From Pelagibacterium nitratireducens (GTDB lineage: Bacteria; Pseudomonadota; Alphaproteobacteria; Rhizobiales; Devosiaceae): a DNA stretch of 64,000 nucleotides. The translations under genes were made by a program, and so were the position numbers. The notes beneath the pieces were generated by a model, which had not been told where the DNA came from, ran no database searches, and saw nothing but the letters and a program-made list of their open reading frames with translations. Numbering within the stretch: the first letter of the stretch is position 1; every line of letters begins with the position of its first letter. Of this stretch, positions 55,143 to 63,965 are shown in pieces. Location: positions 434,001 to 498,000 of the forward strand of contig NZ_CP146275.1 in the NCBI RefSeq assembly GCF_037044555.1, in the 5' to 3' direction.

Positions 55143-56061
55143 AGAACACCAGCTTGCGGCGCATCTGCCACTGGATGAATGTGAGGACGGCCACGACCAC
55201 AAACAGAAGGATCGACAGCGTGGCGCCGTAGCCGAATTTGTGGAACTGGAAGGCCTGCTGGTAGAGGTAATAGACCAGAACGGTCGTCGACATGCCCGGT
55301 CCGCCTTGGGTCAGAACGGCGATCTGGGCAAAGACCTGGAGCGAGCCCACGATGGTGATGATCGAGGTGAGAAGCACCGTGGGGCTGATCATGGGCAGGG
55401 TGATGCGGGTAAACTGCTTGAAAGCCGGTGTCCCATCGACCCGGGCCGCCTCGTAAAGCTCACGCGGCACGCCCTGAAGGGCGGCGAGGAACAACACCAT
55501 ATTGAGCCCGACATTTTTGAACACCTGAACGACGATGACCGAGATCATCGCGGTTGTGGGGTGGCGAAGCCAGTTGGGGCCCTCGATGCCGAAGGTGGCG
55601 AGCAGGGCATTGATGCCGCCATTGTTCTGGAGCAGGAAGCCCCAGACGATGGTCCAGGCGACCAGCGAGACGACAACGGGCGAGAAAAACAGCGTACGAT
55701 AGAGGGTGATGCCTTTGAGCTTCTGGTCGAGCAGCACGGCCAGCAGCAGGGCAAGGCCCATGTTGAAGATCACGAGCCCCACCGAGAAGATGGCGGTTGC
55801 CCCCAGAACCTGCGGCAGGCCCGGATCGCTCAGAAGGGTCTGGTAATTGCCCAGCCCTTGGAAGCGGAAGGTCTGGGCCAGGACGTTCCATTCGTGCAGC
55901 GAATACCAGAAGACCAGCCCGAGCGGGATCAAAACGAAAACGGTGATGCCGATCATTTGGGGGGCAATGAAAAGATAGCCCGCAAGGCTGTCGCGGCGCT
56001 CCATCGTCCAGAACGGACGTTTTCGCGCTGGTGGGGATGAAGATTTGGCCGCAACAGTCAT
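55132..56061 (-). CDS. Sugar ABC transporter permease (MalF type)
   Basis: A permease of about 309 residues with six to seven helices, starting RDSLAGYLFIAPQMIGITVF, and the EAA loop RELYEAARVDGTPAFKQFTR. Family CUT1, subunit 1. The start at 56061 overlaps nothing but lies 15 bp inside the end of the binding-protein gene's 3' region (stop at 56076), i.e. 14 bp after it. An alternative ATG 42 bp earlier is possible. Confidence 0.9.
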   Translation of the reverse strand: MTVAAKSSSPPARKRPFWTMERRDSLAGYLFIAPQMIGITVFVLIPLGLVFWYSLHEWNVLAQTFRFQGLGNYQTLLSDPGLPQVLGATAIFSVGLVIFNMGLALLLAVLLDQKLKGITLYRTLFFSPVVVSLVAWTIVWGFLLQNNGGINALLATFGIEGPNWLRHPTTAMISVIVVQVFKNVGLNMVLFLAALQGVPRELYEAARVDGTPAFKQFTRITLPMISPTVLLTSIITIVGSLQVFAQIAVLTQGGPGMSTTVLVYYLYQQAFQFHKFGYGATLSILLFVVVAVLTFIQWQMRRKLVFYEN

Positions 56062-56075
56062 TGGCTTGTATCCGA

Positions 56076-57344
56076 TCAGAGCATCGGGGTGATGCGGTTG
56101 CACACCGAGGTCAAAACCGCTTCGACGTCAGCATCGGCCTGCCAGAGGGCGTCGAGTTCGGCGCGTGCCACCTGCTGGATCTCGGCAAAGCCGGCATGGC
56201 CGGGCAGAACGACGCCATTGGTGATCCCGGCGACGACGACATTTTCGAGCTGTTGCGGCGAAAGCAGCGGGTTGGTGGTTCCCAGCGTTTCGGCGTTGAG
56301 CAGGCTCTGGCGGGCCGGCGGGAAAAACTGCGCCAGCTTGGCGCTGTTTTCGGGGTTGGAGAGGTAGGCCAGAAATTCGACAGCCATATCCACGTTGTCG
56401 CCCATGCCAAAGGCGCCGATGCCGGCCTGGCCGATCACCGAATAGTTGCCCGCCGGGCCCGAGGGCAGCGGTACCAGATCCCAGTCGAAGGCTTCATCGC
56501 CCTGCGGCAGCAGGGAGGCGCGGGAAATCTGGGTGATGGTCATGGCCGCATCGCCGGTGAAAAAATCGACGTTTTCGCCCGGTCCGGGCATGGCGCCGGT
56601 TTCAAAGATCGCCGCGTGGATAAAGCTCATGGCATCGACCATCTCCGCATCGGCAAAGGTGCAGGTGGTGCCGTCTTCGCTCCAGGGATCGGTCCCCCAG
56701 CCGCGCCAGATCGAGGCGAGGTTCTGCCAGATCTGGTAGTTGAAATCGCGCACGATGAGACCGTTTGCGCCAGTATCGGCGACTGTGGCGGCGATATCGA
56801 TGGCATTGTCCCAATTCCATTCGCCCGCTGCGATCAGCTCGGCGGGCGTTTGCGCTCCGGCCTCGGTGATCAGGTCGTTATTGACGAACAGCGCAAAGGG
56901 TGAGGTCGAGAACGGATAGGCGTAAAGCTCGCCATCGGCGCGCCACAGGGCTGTGGCCTGTTCGGTTACGTCCTCGAGTTCATAGCCCTCGGTGGCCGCA
57001 AATGTTTCGGTCAGCGGCGCCAGGGCGCCCGAATTGACGAAATCTGCTGCCGTTGTTTCCAGAATCCAGGCCAGATCGGGTGCGTTGCCGCCGGCAATCT
57101 GGGTGGTGAGGGTGGTTGTGTAGCTGTCGAAGGGGAGCGAATCGAAGGTGACGGTTACGCCGGGATGAAGTTCGGCGAACCCGTCGGCGATCTCGTTGAA
57201 CATGGCGAGATGAGCCTCGTTGGCGCTCCATATCGTCATGCGCAGATCGACCTGATCCTGGGCCAGCGCCGGGCCGAAGGTGGCCAGCGGTAGGGCGAGA
57301 CCTGTAAGGGCGGTGGCCGATTTCAAAAGCATTTTGGTGTGCAT
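56076..57344 (-). CDS. Extracellular sugar-binding protein of ABC transporter
   Basis: A 422-residue periplasmic solute-binding protein (family 1). The signal peptide is SATALTGLALPLATFGPALA, cleaved near residue 27. The mature part begins with VDLRMTIWSANEAHLAMFNE and contains NAPDLAWILE, LFVNNDLI and WNWDNAID-type stretches common in CUT1 binding proteins. AGGAGG precedes two adjacent ATGs; the second, 57344, has the better spacing. The transported sugar is unknown. Confidence 0.9.
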   Translation of the reverse strand: MHTKMLLKSATALTGLALPLATFGPALAQDQVDLRMTIWSANEAHLAMFNEIADGFAELHPGVTVTFDSLPFDSYTTTLTTQIAGGNAPDLAWILETTAADFVNSGALAPLTETFAATEGYELEDVTEQATALWRADGELYAYPFSTSPFALFVNNDLITEAGAQTPAELIAAGEWNWDNAIDIAATVADTGANGLIVRDFNYQIWQNLASIWRGWGTDPWSEDGTTCTFADAEMVDAMSFIHAAIFETGAMPGPGENVDFFTGDAAMTITQISRASLLPQGDEAFDWDLVPLPSGPAGNYSVIGQAGIGAFGMGDNVDMAVEFLAYLSNPENSAKLAQFFPPARQSLLNAETLGTTNPLLSPQQLENVVVAGITNGVVLPGHAGFAEIQQVARAELDALWQADADVEAVLTSVCNRITPML

Positions 57345-57373
57345 CATTTCCTCCTCGAGATGATGGTTTGGCG

Positions 57374-58984
57374 TCAATAGGCCCGGATGTCGGGCCAGCG
57401 GATTTCGACGCCGTGGTGATGGAGATGGGTCTGGAAGTCTTCGAGCCGGCGGTCGTCGGCTTGAACGGCGTGGGGCGTGAGCTCGTTGTCGAGGCACCAT
57501 GCGGCCAGACGGCCCACCACTTCGCCGATGTTCCACTCGACAGGGTGCAGTCGGTAGCAGCCATTGGTGATGTGGGTGGTGCCGATGGTCTTGCCGGCCG
57601 GCAAGAGATTGGAGCGATTGCGCGGCAGGAGTGCACCGAGCGGGATTTCGAACGGGCAGGAGGGCACGTCGATATAATTGTCCCCGCCGGTCGAAGGGTG
57701 CAGGTCGATCCGGTACATCCCGGTGCCGACACTGTCGCGATAATTGACCGCTCCGGCATCCCCGCGCACCGCGTAGGATAGATCCTGTTCGGTGATGGTG
57801 GTCACCGCCCTGATCCGGCGGCTTTCGCGGATATAGGGGGCCATGGCGAGGCCGTGTTCGGTGCCGGTAACGTCGCCGCGCAGACGCAGGCCGGGGAAAC
57901 CCTGCCCGCCATCGACGCGGGGCGCTTCGGTCTGGAGCCAGTAAAAGACCGAATAGGACAGCTCGGCGGCGCGGGAGAGCCGGTGGGCGTATTCGTCTTC
58001 GGTGCAGTCGATGATGGGCGCTTCGAAATAGTCGATCATCGGCCAGTTGACGAGGCAGATGTCGGAGGCATAGGCGCCCGGGGTGAAGTTGCGGCGCGCT
58101 GCGATGCGGCGGAAGGTCCAAAGGTTTGCATCGCCCGCATTGCGGCGCTGGTCAGCATCGACGTCCAGGGGATTGTCGTCGGGGTTGGGGGTGAAGCTGC
58201 GTTCGACGATTTCGAGCGTGCGCGGATGAGGCGCCTTGAAACCGATCAGCGGGCCACCCCAGAAATCGGGCTGGACGGCGCGCCATTCATCGTAGTTTTT
58301 CGGCTTGTCGATCACATGGTTGCCATCGACGTGATCGACGGCAAAGCAGATCGAGACGGCCTGCTGGTTTTCGGGCTGCGCCTCCGAGGGCGCGCTGGGC
58401 TCGCCGGTTTCGGCCTGGCTTTCAAAGCCCTTTACGTAGTCGGTGCCGGTCAGGGGCAGCAGGTCGCCCAGTTCGGTGGCGTCGATCACGTATTTGCCCG
58501 AAACGACGATCTTTTCGCCGGTCTGAACATGGCGCAGGGTGACAGAGCGTACGCTATCGCCGTCGGTCTGGGCCTCAATGGGCCGATAGGGCTTGAAGAG
58601 CTGGAGCCTGCCCATGCCGATATAGGGGGCGAGCCAGGCTTCCATTATCGCCAGGGGCACGCGCGGTTCAACGCACATGCGGCTGACCCAGCCGGCGCCG
58701 GGGTTAAGATCGGACCAGTTTCGCGCTGCCTCGTTGAGCGGATAGTGATCGCGGTAGAACTGACGGATGGCGGTGCGCAATTGCCGGAAGGTGCGGGTGC
58801 CGCCCATTTGCTCGATCCAGGAATGCTCGTCGGACGGCACGGCCTGGCTGGTCATCTGTCCGCCGATCCAGTCGAACTCCTCGGTCAGAATGACCGAGCG
58901 GCCCGAGCGCAGGGCGCCGAGCGCGGCTGCCACGCCGCCCAGTCCGCCGCCGATGATGGCTATGTCTGCAAAATAGTCTTTCAC
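57374..58984 (-). CDS. FAD-dependent oxidoreductase in sugar-transport operon
   Basis: A 536-residue flavoprotein of the FAD_oxidored (PF12831) type. The dinucleotide motif IAIIGGGLGGVAAALGALRS is followed by EEFDWIGGQMTSQ, an ATELGDLLPLTG motif, and near the C terminus NLLPAGKTIGTTHITNGCYR. The GTG start at 58984 shares GTGA with the LacI stop (58981-58984), so it is coupled to that gene. It precedes the binding-protein gene by 29 bp. It probably oxidises the imported sugar or a derivative; the reaction is not known. Confidence 0.82.
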   Translation of the reverse strand: MKDYFADIAIIGGGLGGVAAALGALRSGRSVILTEEFDWIGGQMTSQAVPSDEHSWIEQMGGTRTFRQLRTAIRQFYRDHYPLNEAARNWSDLNPGAGWVSRMCVEPRVPLAIMEAWLAPYIGMGRLQLFKPYRPIEAQTDGDSVRSVTLRHVQTGEKIVVSGKYVIDATELGDLLPLTGTDYVKGFESQAETGEPSAPSEAQPENQQAVSICFAVDHVDGNHVIDKPKNYDEWRAVQPDFWGGPLIGFKAPHPRTLEIVERSFTPNPDDNPLDVDADQRRNAGDANLWTFRRIAARRNFTPGAYASDICLVNWPMIDYFEAPIIDCTEDEYAHRLSRAAELSYSVFYWLQTEAPRVDGGQGFPGLRLRGDVTGTEHGLAMAPYIRESRRIRAVTTITEQDLSYAVRGDAGAVNYRDSVGTGMYRIDLHPSTGGDNYIDVPSCPFEIPLGALLPRNRSNLLPAGKTIGTTHITNGCYRLHPVEWNIGEVVGRLAAWCLDNELTPHAVQADDRRLEDFQTHLHHHGVEIRWPDIRAY

Positions 58985-60006
58985 GATATACTCTTGGGTT
59001 TGATGGGACCGAGGGTTTCGCCTGCGACCTGCTCGCAGCAAAGCAATGTCTGCTCCAGCTCGGCCCGGCCTTCGAGCCGGGCGATCAGAGCGAGCGTGGC
59101 CTTGCGGGCCATCTCCTCGCGGGGAACGGCGTAGGTGGTGAAATTGGTGACGGTGTCGCCGGGCCGGATATGGCTGCCCAGCACGACCATGGAAAGGTCG
59201 CCGGGAACGCTCATGCCCCTGGCGATTGCCGCCCGCTTGAGCGGAATGGCGTCGGCCAGTTCCGTCAGAAAGACAATAGTGGCTCCAAGGGACTGGATCG
59301 CCGTCAGAAAATCCTCGGGATCGATCTCCACTTTGGGATCGTGAAGCACAAGTTCTCCCGCGTCCGCCATTCCCCTTTTAAAGCCCGTCCACCGGTCGAC
59401 GGTCGATTCGGCGCCGGTATTGGGGCCGACATAGGCGAATTTGGTGTGGCCGAGCGCCATTGCTTTTTCGACCAGTTTGGCCGTGGCCGTCGCATAGTCG
59501 GCCCCCACATAGGGCACCGGTCCCCCTGCATCGTCGCGTCGCCCGACGGCAATGAAGGGGAAGTCGCCCCTGACAAGTTTGGCGAGTTCCTCGGCATCGA
59601 ACTGACGGCCCAGAACGATGCATCCGTCGGCGAGCCGCAGGCGGTTGGCCTCGCTGAAAATCTGCTTTCGCCCATCGGCGCCGCGTCCCGCCGAGGTCAT
59701 TAGCAAAAGATCGTACCCGGTCTCCTGGGCGGCTTCTTCAATGCCGAACAGGAATGGCGCAAAGAAATCGGCCTGAGCACTTGGAAAGGCAGGTTCGTAG
59801 GTAAAGACGCCGAGAATATTGTTCCGGCCATTGACCATCCGGCGCGCGACCGGGTCGGCGACATAGCCGGTTTCGGCAATCACCTTCTGAATGCGTTCGC
59901 GGGTCTGCTCGGGGATGCGGCGGCGGTCATCGGCATTGCCATTGAGGACGAGCGAAACGGTGGCCTGGCTGACGCCGGCGAGTTTGGCAATCGCTTTCTG
60001 TGTCAT
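58981..60006 (-). CDS. LacI-family transcriptional regulator
   Basis: A 341-residue LacI-type repressor from ATG 60006. The helix-turn-helix is QKAIAKLAGVSQATVSLVLN with hinge VADPVARRMVNGR. The sugar-binding domain follows (NILGVFTYEPAFPSAQADFF to the C terminus). It is the first gene of a six-gene unit (regulator, FAD oxidoreductase, binding protein, two permeases, ATPase) and most likely binds the two TTATACGTATAA-like sites 35-64 bp upstream. Confidence 0.92.
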   Translation of the reverse strand: MTQKAIAKLAGVSQATVSLVLNGNADDRRRIPEQTRERIQKVIAETGYVADPVARRMVNGRNNILGVFTYEPAFPSAQADFFAPFLFGIEEAAQETGYDLLLMTSAGRGADGRKQIFSEANRLRLADGCIVLGRQFDAEELAKLVRGDFPFIAVGRRDDAGGPVPYVGADYATATAKLVEKAMALGHTKFAYVGPNTGAESTVDRWTGFKRGMADAGELVLHDPKVEIDPEDFLTAIQSLGATIVFLTELADAIPLKRAAIARGMSVPGDLSMVVLGSHIRPGDTVTNFTTYAVPREEMARKATLALIARLEGRAELEQTLLCCEQVAGETLGPIKPKSIS

Positions 60007-60040
60007 GCGGCCTGACAAGCTGCGCTCCTCCACGGCTTGT

Positions 60041-60069
60041 TTATACGTATAAGCTGATAATACGTATAA
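60041..60069 (-). promoter_or_regulatory. Tandem LacI operators
   Basis: TTATACGTATAA (60041-60052) is a perfect palindrome, and TAATACGTATAA (60058-60069) is a one-mismatch copy, their centres 17 bp apart. They lie directly before the LacI gene and on its likely promoter (TTGTCG and TTATAC read leftward, 18 bp apart). This fits autorepression with relief by the sugar. Confidence 0.8.
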
Positions 60070-60169
60070 GCGACAAACACCGGTCTGTCAATGTGCGGGC
60101 AACTTTCGCTCAACTCCACCATTTTGGGCCGCAAGAATTGCTTTCGGTGTCGCAAATGGCGGTGTAAAA

Positions 60170-60180
60170 ATAATACCAGT
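60170..60180. promoter_or_regulatory. GntR box 1 (ATAATACCAGT)
   Basis: This 11-bp sequence recurs exactly at 60967-60977. Copy 1 lies 46 bp before the GntR gene start, copy 2 directly before the nanE gene. Shared placement suggests it is the operator of the GntR regulator. Confidence 0.6.
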
Positions 60181-60226
60181 TTGCATCCAGCGCCTCCTGT
60201 GATTAATTTTTCACAGGGGAGATGAC

Positions 60227-60970
60227 ATGATTCAGGACACCATTATTGCGGCGCTGTTGGCCGGGCTTGCGCAGGGCAATGGCCAGCCGCTTTATCGCAG
60301 GCTCGTATCGGCCATAGAACGTCTTGTTGCCGAGGGGCATCTCAAGCGCGGCATGCTGCTGCCAAGCGAGCGCGAGCTCGTGGCCAGGCTCGGCGTCTCT
60401 CGCGTCACCGTTCGCAAGGCTCTCGATGTGCTTATTGGCGAGGGCATCATTCGTCGGCGACAGGGGAGCCGGACGGAGGTGACGGCGCGCGTCGAGAAAT
60501 CGCTGGCGCGGCTGTCGAGCTTTTCCGAAGATATGGAATCGCGGGGGTTTTCTCCCGGATGTGTCTGGATTTCCAAGGAGATAACCTTTCCCACTCCGGG
60601 AGAGGCGATGGCGCTGGGGCTTGGCCCCAACGCGTCGATATTGCGCCTGAGGCGGGTGCGCACGGCCGATGGCGTGCCCATCGCCATGGAAATCGCCGCC
60701 GTGCCGGCGACCATTCTCGGTGATCCCGATCTGGTGGGAGATTCCCTTTACGCAGCGCTCGATTCGGTCGGGGCCCTGCCCCAGCGCGCCCTGCAGCGCA
60801 TGCAGGCCGGGCCAGCCGATGCGCTCGACAGGGCGCATCTGCTGCTCGAAGACCATGCGAGCCTTTTGATCGTCGAGCGGCGCTGCTTTTTCGGCGACCG
60901 CGTTGTCGAATTTACCCAGACCCGCTATCGCGGCGACGTTTACGACTTCGTCCTCGAATTGCACCGATAA
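60227..60970 (+). CDS. GntR-family regulator (UTRA type, NagR-like)
   Basis: A 247-residue GntR/HutC-subfamily regulator. The winged helix at about 22-90 has RRLVSAIERLVAEGHLKRGM, LPSERELVARLGVSRVTVRK and GIIRRRQGSRTEV; the UTRA domain runs from about 95 to the end (GEAMALGLGPNASILRLRRV, then RYRGDVYDFVLELHR). Related NagR/YvoA proteins respond to amino-sugar phosphates, which fits the nanE-nanK genes behind it. The TGATTAATTTTTCAC region upstream is AT-rich; GGGGAG precedes the ATG. Confidence 0.88.
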   Translation: MIQDTIIAALLAGLAQGNGQPLYRRLVSAIERLVAEGHLKRGMLLPSERELVARLGVSRVTVRKALDVLIGEGIIRRRQGSRTEVTARVEKSLARLSSFSEDMESRGFSPGCVWISKEITFPTPGEAMALGLGPNASILRLRRVRTADGVPIAMEIAAVPATILGDPDLVGDSLYAALDSVGALPQRALQRMQAGPADALDRAHLLLEDHASLLIVERRCFFGDRVVEFTQTRYRGDVYDFVLELHR

Positions 60971-60977
60971 TACCAGT
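60967..60977. promoter_or_regulatory. GntR box 2 (ATAATACCAGT)
   Basis: An exact repeat of 60170-60180 that overlaps the last codon of the GntR gene and lies about 50 bp before the nanE start. A second ACCAGT half follows at 60983-60988. It implies that nanE has its own regulated promoter inside the operon. Confidence 0.55.
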
Positions 60978-61029
60978 AAGAAACCAGTTGCCAACCCACC
61001 CCCCAATGCTATCGTCCCCCCAACCAAGG

Positions 61030-61740
61030 ATGGATATTTTGCACGCGCTGCTTGAAAAACTCGATGCCGGATTGATCGTCTCCTGCCAGCCCGTTCCGGG
61101 TGGGCCGATGGACAATGCGGCTTGCGTTGTTGGCTTTGCGCTGGCCGCGCTGGCGTCGGGCGCAGTGGGATTGCGCATCGAGTCGCTGGCTTACGTCGAG
61201 GCCGTCCGGGCGGTCACCGATGCGCCAATCATTGGTATCATCAAGCACGATCTCGACGATTACGATGTCCGCATCACGCCAACCGTCGCGATGGCGCGCG
61301 ATCTGAGTGCCGCCGGGTCCGATATCGTTGCGTTCGACGCCACGGCGCGCGTCCGGCCCGACAGCATTGGGGACATTCTGGCCGCGATCCATGATGGCGG
61401 CTCGCTGGCCATGGCCGACTGCGCCGATCTAAATGATGCCAGAGCGGCGCTTGCCGCCGGTGCCGATTGCATAGGCTCGACGCTCTCGGGCTATGTGGGA
61501 CAAGGCCCTGAGCCCACACTACCCGATTTCGAGCTTATTGCCGCGATGGCCGGGCTTGGCGGGTTCGTTATTGCCGAAGGGCGCATCCGCAGTCCTGAAC
61601 AGGCGGCCAAGGCGCTGGCGATGGGCGCCAATGCGGTGGTCGTCGGGTCAGCCATTACCCGCACCGAGCATATCGTTTCCTGGTACAGGGACGCCATCGA
61701 TGCCCGGAACCACGAAGCTCGCGACACGGCGAGGGGCTGA
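61030..61740 (+). CDS. nanE: N-acetylmannosamine-6-phosphate 2-epimerase
   Basis: A 236-residue TIM-barrel epimerase converting ManNAc-6-P to GlcNAc-6-P. It starts ILHALLEKLDAGLIVSCQPV, with the catalytic Lys in IIGIIKHDLDDYDVRITPT, Asp/Glu residues in VAFDATARVRP and MADCADLNDA, and FVIAEGRIRSPEQAAKALAM at the phosphate site. ATG 61030 fits family starts; an ATG at 61006 and a TTG at 60988 are alternatives. No strong ribosome-binding site is seen for any of them. The nanK-like gene follows 4 bp after the stop. Confidence 0.9.
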   Translation: MDILHALLEKLDAGLIVSCQPVPGGPMDNAACVVGFALAALASGAVGLRIESLAYVEAVRAVTDAPIIGIIKHDLDDYDVRITPTVAMARDLSAAGSDIVAFDATARVRPDSIGDILAAIHDGGSLAMADCADLNDARAALAAGADCIGSTLSGYVGQGPEPTLPDFELIAAMAGLGGFVIAEGRIRSPEQAAKALAMGANAVVVGSAITRTEHIVSWYRDAIDARNHEARDTARG

Positions 61741-61744
61741 GCCG

Positions 61745-62644
61745 ATGTCTGAGGGCGTTTCCACAGATACGGTTCTGGCCATCGACATCGGGGGCACCAA
61801 GATTCTCGGTGCGTTGGTGTCGGGGGCAGCCATCAAGGAGGCCGTGGACATGCCCACGCCCGCTTCGGGCGACCCACGCGCCTGGATTGCCGACCTTTTG
61901 ACGCGGGCGCCCGGTTGGCGTGGCCGCTTCAGCCGGGTCGGTGCGGCGGTGACCGGCATTGTCGAGAACGGGCGCTGGTCAGCGCTCAACCCAAAGACCC
62001 TATCCATTCCACCCGATTATCCGCTAACCGCAATGCTGGCCGAATTGGCTGGCGTTTCTGCCATAGCCCTCAACGACGCGCAGGCCGCCGCGTGGGGCGA
62101 ATTTGATCTGGGCGCCGGGCAGGGAACCAGAAACTGTGTCTTTCTGACCATTTCGACCGGGATTGGCGGCGGCGTGGTGGCCGAGGGGCAATTGCTGAAA
62201 GGGATGGCCGGGCATTTCGGGCAGTTCCTCAGTGATATAGCCGACAACACGCCCATCGAGAACCGGGCGGCCGGCCGGTGGATGGCTGAAGCGGCGCGGT
62301 CCCAAGGCCACGCCACCGATGCACGCGGGGTTTTCAAGGCCGCATCGGAAGGCGAGGGCTGGGCGGACTCCATCATCGCCCTTTCCGCGCACCGCATCGC
62401 GACGCTCTGCGCCAATATCCAGCTCGGTCTTGCGCCCGAAAAGATCATCATCGGCGGCTCGATCGGTCTTGCGCCCGGCTTCATCGCGCGCATTGCCGCA
62501 TTGTTTTCAGATTTGCCATCGCGTCAGCGGCCAACGCTTGTCGCGGCGCAATTGGGCGGGCGAGCGGGCATCGTAGGGATCGCCCGGATCGCTTTGTCAT
62601 CCGAGGGTAATACGACCAACCAAAGGGAAAACAACCATGCGTAA
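61745..62644 (+). CDS. nanK: ROK-family kinase, probable N-acetylmannosamine kinase
   Basis: A 299-residue ROK sugar kinase. The ATP phosphate motif is AIDIGGTKILGALV (DIGGTK at 14-19), the catalytic region LNDAQAAAWGEFDLG, then TISTGIGGGVV. The Cys-rich zinc motif (CxCGxxGCxE) usual in ROK kinases is absent: GHFGQFLSDIADNTPIENRA stands in its place, as in some NanK enzymes. It would phosphorylate ManNAc for NanE. The 3' end overlaps the next gene by 8 bp. Confidence 0.82.
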   Translation: MSEGVSTDTVLAIDIGGTKILGALVSGAAIKEAVDMPTPASGDPRAWIADLLTRAPGWRGRFSRVGAAVTGIVENGRWSALNPKTLSIPPDYPLTAMLAELAGVSAIALNDAQAAAWGEFDLGAGQGTRNCVFLTISTGIGGGVVAEGQLLKGMAGHFGQFLSDIADNTPIENRAAGRWMAEAARSQGHATDARGVFKAASEGEGWADSIIALSAHRIATLCANIQLGLAPEKIIIGGSIGLAPGFIARIAALFSDLPSRQRPTLVAAQLGGRAGIVGIARIALSSEGNTTNQRENNHA

Positions 62645-63965
62645 AACAATTCTAAAAGGCCTGGCGGCCGGGCTCATGACCGCCACTTTACCGCTTGCCG
62701 GCGCACAGGCCGCAGTGACCGTACTGGGCTGGCCGGGCGGTCCGGAAGAAACCGCGCTGCGGGCTGTTGTGGAGATTTACAACGGCCAGGAAGGTCTGGC
62801 CGAAGAGGACCGCGTAGAGGTGCTTTTTTTCGCCCGTGACGGGTTCTGGGACAAATTGCAGGCCGATCTTGCCGCAGGCACGCAGGCCTTCGATCTCAAC
62901 CTGATCGCCACCTATTCCATTGGTCGGTATGCGCCGTTCATGGAGCCTGTAACGCTCGCGGACGAGGCCGAAGCCGTTTACGGGGAATCCGTTCTTTCGA
63001 CCATGCAGTTCGAGGGCAACCAGTATGGTGTGCCCACCGATCTTTCGTTGCATTTCATGTATTTCCGCGAGGATCTGATCGATGGGCTGCTGAGTGATCC
63101 GGCGGCAGCGGAAACCTATGGTGATATCTCCGAAGAGTATCTCGGTGAACGCCTTGAACCCAAGGCGCCCGATGAGTGGACCTGGGACGACTATGCGGCC
63201 ACGGCGCTCTATTTTACCCAGGCGGTCAATCCCGACAGTCCCACGCGCTACGGCACCGTGCTGCAGATGCAGAACCTTCTGTTCAACATGATGGTATGGC
63301 AGTCGACGGCGCGTTCGTACGGCGGCAACTGGATGGACGATGAGGGCAATATCACCGTCGATTCCGAAGCATACCGGCGCGGACTCGAACTCTACAAGAT
63401 GCTCTATGATGCCGGCGCAACGCCTGCGGATTCGACCTCTTATGAGTTCCCCGAAGCCAATGCGGCCTTCGTTTCAGGACAGGTGGCGACGATGCTGCAG
63501 TGGAATGGCGCGGCGGGCGAGTTGACCAACCCCGAAACCGCACCTGCCGTTGCCGATACGGTGGCAATCGTTGCCCCGCCGGCTGGGGACGAGGGTCGGT
63601 CCACCCATATTCACGGGCTCGGGCTCGGGCTGAACCAGAACGCGCCCAACAAGGACGGGGCACTGGCCTTCCTGCAGTGGCTGTCAACCGAAGACGCAGC
63701 GCTTGCCTATGCCGCCAACAGCGGCGCGCCGGCGCTTACGCCCGAAGTCGTTGCGGCCATCGCCGAAGACCGTCCCGATCTGGTTCAACTCGGCGAATTT
63801 GCCAGCCAGTACGGCTATGTGATGAATGGGGCGACCGGAGCCAACGCGCTGAGCGTTTATGAGCTTCAGGCCCAGCACTTCACCGGCTACTGGACCGGGC
63901 AGGAAACGCTCGACGAGGCGCTGGCTGCTGTCGCCAGCGGTATGGAAGAGCTGCTCAGCGAGTAA
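62637..63965 (+). CDS. Extracellular sugar-binding protein, nan operon
   Basis: A 442-residue periplasmic binding protein of the CUT1 type. The signal peptide is ILKGLAAGLMTATLPLAGAQ, cleaved near residue 26. The mature protein contains VTVLGWPGGPEETALRAVVE, RDGFWDKLQADLAAGTQAFD and SGQVATMLQWNGAAGE, typical family blocks. The start overlaps the kinase gene (ATGCGTAA), so it is translated with it. Permease and ATPase genes probably follow beyond the window. By context it would bind ManNAc or a related amino sugar. Confidence 0.88.
   Translation: MRKTILKGLAAGLMTATLPLAGAQAAVTVLGWPGGPEETALRAVVEIYNGQEGLAEEDRVEVLFFARDGFWDKLQADLAAGTQAFDLNLIATYSIGRYAPFMEPVTLADEAEAVYGESVLSTMQFEGNQYGVPTDLSLHFMYFREDLIDGLLSDPAAAETYGDISEEYLGERLEPKAPDEWTWDDYAATALYFTQAVNPDSPTRYGTVLQMQNLLFNMMVWQSTARSYGGNWMDDEGNITVDSEAYRRGLELYKMLYDAGATPADSTSYEFPEANAAFVSGQVATMLQWNGAAGELTNPETAPAVADTVAIVAPPAGDEGRSTHIHGLGLGLNQNAPNKDGALAFLQWLSTEDAALAYAANSGAPALTPEVVAAIAEDRPDLVQLGEFASQYGYVMNGATGANALSVYELQAQHFTGYWTGQETLDEALAAVASGMEELLSE

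Noticed and set aside
55117..56040. Rightward open frame opposite the MalF-type permease gene
   Set aside because: His/Asp/Gln-rich shadow with no family resemblance, while the other strand has a clear permease with EAA loop.
57345..58121. A 258-residue N-terminal extension in frame with the sugar-binding protein
   Set aside because: It is antisense-frame coding inside the FAD oxidoreductase gene region, Arg/His/Pro-rich, lies before a perfect AGGAGG ribosome-binding site and signal peptide at 57344.
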